A stretch of DNA of 64,000 nucleotides, from assembly GCA_035691865.1 (NCBI GenBank), contig DASSIM010000128.1, positions 8,507-72,506 of the forward strand, written 5' to 3'. The notes beneath the pieces were generated by a model, which was not told the DNA's origin, did no database searches, and worked only from the letters and a program-made list of their open reading frames with translations. Below, in pieces: positions 60,840 to 64,000 of the stretch (positions are counted from its first letter, which is position 1; the number at the start of each line of letters is the position of its first letter). The position numbers and the translations under genes are program-made. This DNA comes from Nitrosopolaris sp035691865 (lineage in GTDB: Archaea; Thermoproteota; Nitrososphaeria; Nitrososphaerales; Nitrososphaeraceae).

Positions 60840-61061
60840 TCAGAAATAGTGTCTTCGATTCTCATTTATTGCTTCTTGCAACTTTGCAATCTCTTTATCC
60901 TGATCAGACGACGCATGTAATCTTCCGAGAGATTCCTTCTCGAGATGTTCCTTCCTATTTTCGTCGGTGGTAAAAATAGCACCGCAAATAAAACATTGAA
61001 AATCCGATACGATAGTCGGTAGGCGTGTTCTAACGTGACTACTATGATCCTCGGTTGACAA
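60840..61061 (-). CDS. small C2H2 zinc-finger protein
   Basis: A 73-residue protein with one C2H2 finger: CFICGAIFTTDENRKEHLEKESLGRLH (about 23-49), with C-x2-C and H-x9-H spacing, preceded by an N-terminal polar segment and followed by a charged helix (DQDKEIAKLQEAINENRRHYF). It could bind nucleic acid or protein. It sits antisense between bud32 and the XTP pyrophosphatase gene. Confidence 0.7.
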   Translation of the reverse strand: MSTEDHSSHVRTRLPTIVSDFQCFICGAIFTTDENRKEHLEKESLGRLHASSDQDKEIAKLQEAINENRRHYF

Positions 61062-61152
61062 TATATAGAGTACGGCTCATTGGATATAAAATTTTATCAT
61101 CGTGTCTAGCACTTGCTGAACTTTTTATGTCGGTTTTAACATTGGTAAAATA

Positions 61153-61761
61153 ATGTGTTCGCTGTATTTTCTGAGCACCAATACTAATAAGTACATTGAA
61201 ATCCATCCGATTCTGCACAAGTACGAAATAGACGTTAAGTTTTTAAATATGAAATTAAGGGAAATTCAAGGAGAATCTCTTAGCCAAATTGCTGTAGAAA
61301 AATCCAAAGATGCCTTTAAAATAATATCCAAACCCGTAATTGTTGAGGACGACGGGCTTTTAATCCAGAGATTAAACGGTTTCCCTGGCTCCTATTCATC
61401 ATTTGTCTTCAAAACTATTGGCAGTAGCGGAATCTTAAAACTATTATCTCACTCAAAAAATAGATCGGCATCTTTCGTTTCAGTTTTTGTATATAATGAC
61501 GGCAACACGCTACGTCGTTTTCTCGGTAAAACCGAGGGAAGGATCTCTTCCAAAATTGCCGGTGCAGGGTGGGGCTACGATCCAATTTTCATCCCGACTG
61601 GATCTGAGTTGAGCTTTGGACAGTTGAAAGACAAAAAGTTTCGACTTTCTCACCGCACCAAAGCAATTACTGCATTTGCAAGATGGTTCAGTAGCAGCAG
61701 AATGCATAAGCATGGCCTTCAAAAAGAGGATTCGAGTTGGCAAGAAGAGGTACGTCTTTAA
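61153..61761 (+). CDS. XTP/dITP pyrophosphatase (Ham1/RdgB family)
   Basis: Removes non-canonical purine nucleoside triphosphates. The 202 residues contain YFLSTNTNKYIEI at the start, VIVEDDGLLIQRLNGFPGSYSSFVF, the central sheet, and the C-terminal GWGYDPIFIP and FRLSHRTKAITAFARW. All family catalytic positions (E/D in VEDDGL, SHR) are intact. Archaea often place it near kae1 and bud32, as here. Confidence 0.92.
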   Translation: MCSLYFLSTNTNKYIEIHPILHKYEIDVKFLNMKLREIQGESLSQIAVEKSKDAFKIISKPVIVEDDGLLIQRLNGFPGSYSSFVFKTIGSSGILKLLSHSKNRSASFVSVFVYNDGNTLRRFLGKTEGRISSKIAGAGWGYDPIFIPTGSELSFGQLKDKKFRLSHRTKAITAFARWFSSSRMHKHGLQKEDSSWQEEVRL

Positions 61762-62180
61762 GAGTATCAACGCGAGTGATCTCTCATCCACTATGTCCTG
61801 CTACGAGTTTCCGACATTGTAATTTGTATGGTTGTGATTCGTGCGACCCGCTGACATGATTACGGTTGCAGGTGCTTAGGAGGGACGCAAACCCTGCTGC
61901 TATCATTTTCATCATAACGATCAGGACCTGTGAGTAACATGTATTTATATTGTAATAAGGTGCAATAAAGCTCGCTTACGGAGTACTTGCTCAACTGGAG
62001 GGTTGCAGCTCATTTATATCAAGTGAAAGCATATTGAATCACCGTCTGCATTCACTCCCGGCTCAATCTACCAACTAAAGCGGAGGGTTAGGTAGTGTTT
62101 ATAGACTGGTCATTCCCTGCTGGTGGCGATCGGTTGATCATCTTGCTCTGCGTTGTTTGCCTGCGGATTAAGCTGAGAAT
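61762..62180. other. 419-bp intergenic region
   Basis: Between the XTP pyrophosphatase gene and the 3' end of the secreted protein gene. No open frame is convincing. The tract near 61930-61960 (AACATGTATTTATATTG) contains a TATA-like element. No RNA or repeat is recognised. Confidence 0.4.
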
Positions 62181-63707
62181 TTATTGACTCACTGGCGGTG
62201 GTATCTGTGGAATCAATGGCGGTGGTATCTGTGGAATCAATGGTCGAGGGCTTTTTGCATTGTTAGTTGGAATAGTAACAATGTTTGAACCCTTATTTTG
62301 GCTAATCTGAGGGATATTTGCACTAACGGTAGGTTCCTTCAAAATCTGAGCCCGAACCGGAGCTTTAGTTGTGGAAGCCGGTTTGTCGAGAATGTTCACG
62401 GTGTCGGTCCCTGTCTGTCCAAGGTTATCAGTAACGGTCAATTGAAATCGCAGCAGTGTATCAGTAGAGACGATAGGAGCTGTGAACTCCCATACCGGTG
62501 TGTTCACTCCACTCAAAGTGATTTTAGCGTTGGTCGGCATCTGATTCCAGGAATATGATAGAATTATGCCACTAGGGGCTCTGCTACCTGAGCCATTGAG
62601 AATCACCGTTGATCCCATAGTAACAATTTGAGCGGGCCCGGCGTTGGCAATTGGTAGGAGTTGTAGAGTTTGAGGGCTATTGTTATGTCTGGAAACCGGA
62701 GGCGCCGACGACGAGGTGCTTCTTAAAGAAGACAAGGGTGATGCAAAAAAGAACGGCGCGGTGATGTTGGCGTGCGGCTGTGGGTTTGTGAAGGTAATGT
62801 TGACTCCCGATGGAGGAATTGATACTTTACCTAATGTACCATTGGCTGAGATAGGAATTGATACTTTACCTAATGTACCAGTGGTTGATGTACCAGTGGA
62901 AGCTGTATTGTTAGAGGCTGTATTGTTAGAGGCTGTATTGTTAAAATTCGATGGTATCGCCAGTTTCTCTAGATTGCGATTTGGGGTATGTGCTTCATCA
63001 GAAACGACGACAAGCATACCCGTTTTTCCAGTAGTGGCTCTAGCATGATGACTGACCGTCGTCGAATTTGTATCCGACTGTGTCGCAGCCTGCTGCAGTG
63101 CCCCAGTTAGTGTACCTGTCCTCGCCAACATCCCGTTGACATTTAGTGTGCTCGGTGGTTGTTCTGTACGCTTCAAAGCCGTGGATGTTGCAGTCATGTT
63201 GTGTTTAGCCATGAGAGGAGCTGCTTTCACTGTTTCATTTTTCATTTGGTTCGTAATATTGGATTTCGATGAACTAACAGCCACTTGTTTAGATGAATAC
63301 GTTACACCTGTTATGTTTAAGCTATAGAATTTTGTGACATTCATGGAATTATCATGACAAGATAGTTTAGCAGTGAGTTTGTTTGGGCCTTGTTTGATAA
63401 TAGTATAATTAGGTGTAAGGGTATAATTCCACGAGGAATAATCACCCCCATGTGTCGCCATTGCCTTTTGGTAGGGCTTTACGTCATCAACTATAAGCCA
63501 TACCTGACAACTCATAGTTGAATCGAATGCGGATGTGCCCGAGATTGACAAATTTCTGATGCCAACTGGAATTTGTTGTCCCTTAGCTGGCGAGGTGATT
63601 TTGATTGCTATCGTTTTTGATAATTGAGCATAAGTTGAATTGCTATGAATGGCGAGCAAAAGCACTATGGAAAACGAAAGCGACAACAGTACATTTTCCA
63701 GCTTCAA
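62181..63707 (-). CDS. secreted Ser/Thr/Asn-rich surface protein with PKD-like domain
   Basis: 508 residues. An N-terminal signal peptide (MKLENVLLSLSFSIVLLLAIHSNSTYA, cut after YA) precedes a domain of ~110 residues with two cysteines (CQVWLIVDDVKPY and LSCHDNS). A long Ser/Thr/Asn linker has many N-glycosylation sequons and short internal repeats (NNTAS x3; a 13-residue unit with GTLGKVSIP x2). A PKD-like beta domain (about 355-445; ANAGPAQIVTMGSTVILNGSGS ... VTDNLGQTGTDTVNIL) is followed by a Pro-rich tail with PLIPQIPP x2. There is no clear transmembrane anchor at the C terminus. It is likely displayed on or released from the cell surface. Confidence 0.75.
   Translation of the reverse strand: MKLENVLLSLSFSIVLLLAIHSNSTYAQLSKTIAIKITSPAKGQQIPVGIRNLSISGTSAFDSTMSCQVWLIVDDVKPYQKAMATHGGDYSSWNYTLTPNYTIIKQGPNKLTAKLSCHDNSMNVTKFYSLNITGVTYSSKQVAVSSSKSNITNQMKNETVKAAPLMAKHNMTATSTALKRTEQPPSTLNVNGMLARTGTLTGALQQAATQSDTNSTTVSHHARATTGKTGMLVVVSDEAHTPNRNLEKLAIPSNFNNTASNNTASNNTASTGTSTTGTLGKVSIPISANGTLGKVSIPPSGVNITFTNPQPHANITAPFFFASPLSSLRSTSSSAPPVSRHNNSPQTLQLLPIANAGPAQIVTMGSTVILNGSGSRAPSGIILSYSWNQMPTNAKITLSGVNTPVWEFTAPIVSTDTLLRFQLTVTDNLGQTGTDTVNILDKPASTTKAPVRAQILKEPTVSANIPQISQNKGSNIVTIPTNNAKSPRPLIPQIPPPLIPQIPPPVSQ
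62193..62240. repeat. 2 x 24-bp direct repeat in the surface-protein gene
   Basis: The 24-bp unit that begins TGGCGGTGGTATCTGTGG occurs twice in tandem (62193-62216 and 62217-62240) without mismatch. It encodes the duplicated Pro-rich unit PLIPQIPP at the C terminus of the secreted protein. Confidence 0.9.
62815..62880. repeat. 27-bp direct repeats spaced 39 bp apart in the surface-protein gene
   Basis: The 27-bp sequence starting GGAATTGATACTTTACC is present at 62815-62841 and 62854-62880, separated by 12 bp. The 39-bp period equals 13 codons and gives the repeated GTLGKVSIP motif. Confidence 0.85.
62899..62943. repeat. 3 x 15-bp tandem repeat in the surface-protein gene
   Basis: Three units of 15 bp, the first GAAGCTGTATTGTTA and two copies of GAGGCTGTATTGTTA, encode the NNTAS triplicate that supplies N-glycosylation sequons. 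The near identity suggests recent slippage. Confidence 0.9.
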
Positions 63708-64000
63708 TTGTGCATACGTCTCCAGCGAATTGACTATAAAAATATGGGTTTGAAAAATTTTGGCCTAGTGTAAATTATTTGAGCGTGGAGCAATTAAAAC
63801 ATACTTTTTAGTCTTTATGAAATTCAGCAGCCAGACACCGGTGTCGCAGACTGAACGCAAACTTAAAGATGGCCAGCTTCTTTAGGAGAGAACCTTAGCC
63901 ATTCGGCCATTTACAACCATGGATACGACATTTTTAGAGTCGTGTTGCATCTGCCTCTCTACGATTCAATTGACTATTCTTTGATCCACCTATCTATGTA
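63708..64000. other. right-edge non-coding region
   Basis: No gene called in the last 293 bp. It contains the upstream region of the secreted-protein gene and, on the minus strand near 63870-63930, a segment that resembles the 5' half of a tRNA but cannot be completed. A palindromic ACACCGGTGT lies at about 63836-63845. Confidence 0.4.

Noticed and set aside
62680..63048. 122-codon plus-strand frame with repeated VLLEA units
   Set aside because: It is the antisense reading of the tandem repeats in the secreted-protein gene, which has a signal peptide and domain structure on the other strand.
63870..63930. tRNA-like half on the minus strand (TGGCCGAATGGCTAAGG D-arm and a loop reading CTCCTAA)
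   Set aside because: The 5' part resembles a tRNA with anticodon CCT, but no T arm or matching acceptor 3' strand is found, so no cloverleaf can be closed.

Overview
The window looks like a chromosomal segment of a Thaumarchaeota/Nitrososphaeria archaeon. The evidence is an archaeal S10/spc-type ribosomal protein block containing RNase P component 1, archaeal proteasome alpha subunit, aIF5A, SRP54, Pus10, Kae1 and an unfused Bud32, an ESCRT-III (CdvB-type) protein, a thioferritin-like DPSL protein, and tRNA genes interrupted by introns at canonical and non-canonical sites. The DNA is AT-leaning. I saw no rRNA, CRISPR array or insertion sequence. A genus cannot be named from the sequence alone.

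Layout: 1-2.5 kb carries molybdopterin genes (a MoaC-MoaB fusion entering from the left edge, moaE, moaD) and a biotin-protein ligase. 2.5-11 kb holds glycerate 2-kinase, a DUF2203 protein, trpE, thrC, a small winged-helix protein, a glutaminase-less asparagine-synthetase-like protein and an ESCRT-III paralogue. 11-16.6 kb is a biotin locus (bioF-bioB, bioA, bioD) split by a serine recombinase gene and a 24-bp perfect palindrome. 16.7-20.8 kb has a membrane protein and a tight four-gene operon (nucleotidyltransferase, F420-type luciferase-like oxidoreductase, thiolase, DUF35 protein).

20.9-29.9 kb is a tRNA-Asn and a 16-gene minus-strand ribosomal block (L3 to L6), preceded by a SPOUT methyltransferase. 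L2, normally between L23 and S19, is absent from the block. 30.5-36.7 kb contains psmA, DUF371 and purine genes (purC, purS, purQ, purL) with a tRNA-Thr and an antisense CBS gene among them. 37-42.6 kb has a coiled-coil protein, a DPSL protein, aIF5A, a glycosyltransferase and hemB. 42.6-52 kb is a translation-rich stretch: tRNA-Tyr with two introns, dph6, ffh, pus10, a zincin-like protein, eS31, eS24, tRNA-Arg, phosphoglycolate phosphatase, argS and tRNA-Cys.

52-64 kb has fumarase/aspartase, a VIT-family transporter, a PurF homologue that has lost both active sites, a YchF-type GTPase, kae1, bud32, an XTP pyrophosphatase and a repeat-bearing secreted protein.

Most notable: the PurF pseudoenzyme with its tightly linked small partner; tRNA-Tyr with a second intron in the T loop; two well-conserved genes (phosphoglycolate phosphatase and bud32) whose reading frames contain no standard start codon upstream of essential motifs; the recombinase and palindrome inside the biotin locus; and the thiolase/oxidoreductase operon next to a biotin locus that lacks pimeloyl-supply genes. 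All functional calls come from reading motifs by eye; no database search was possible.
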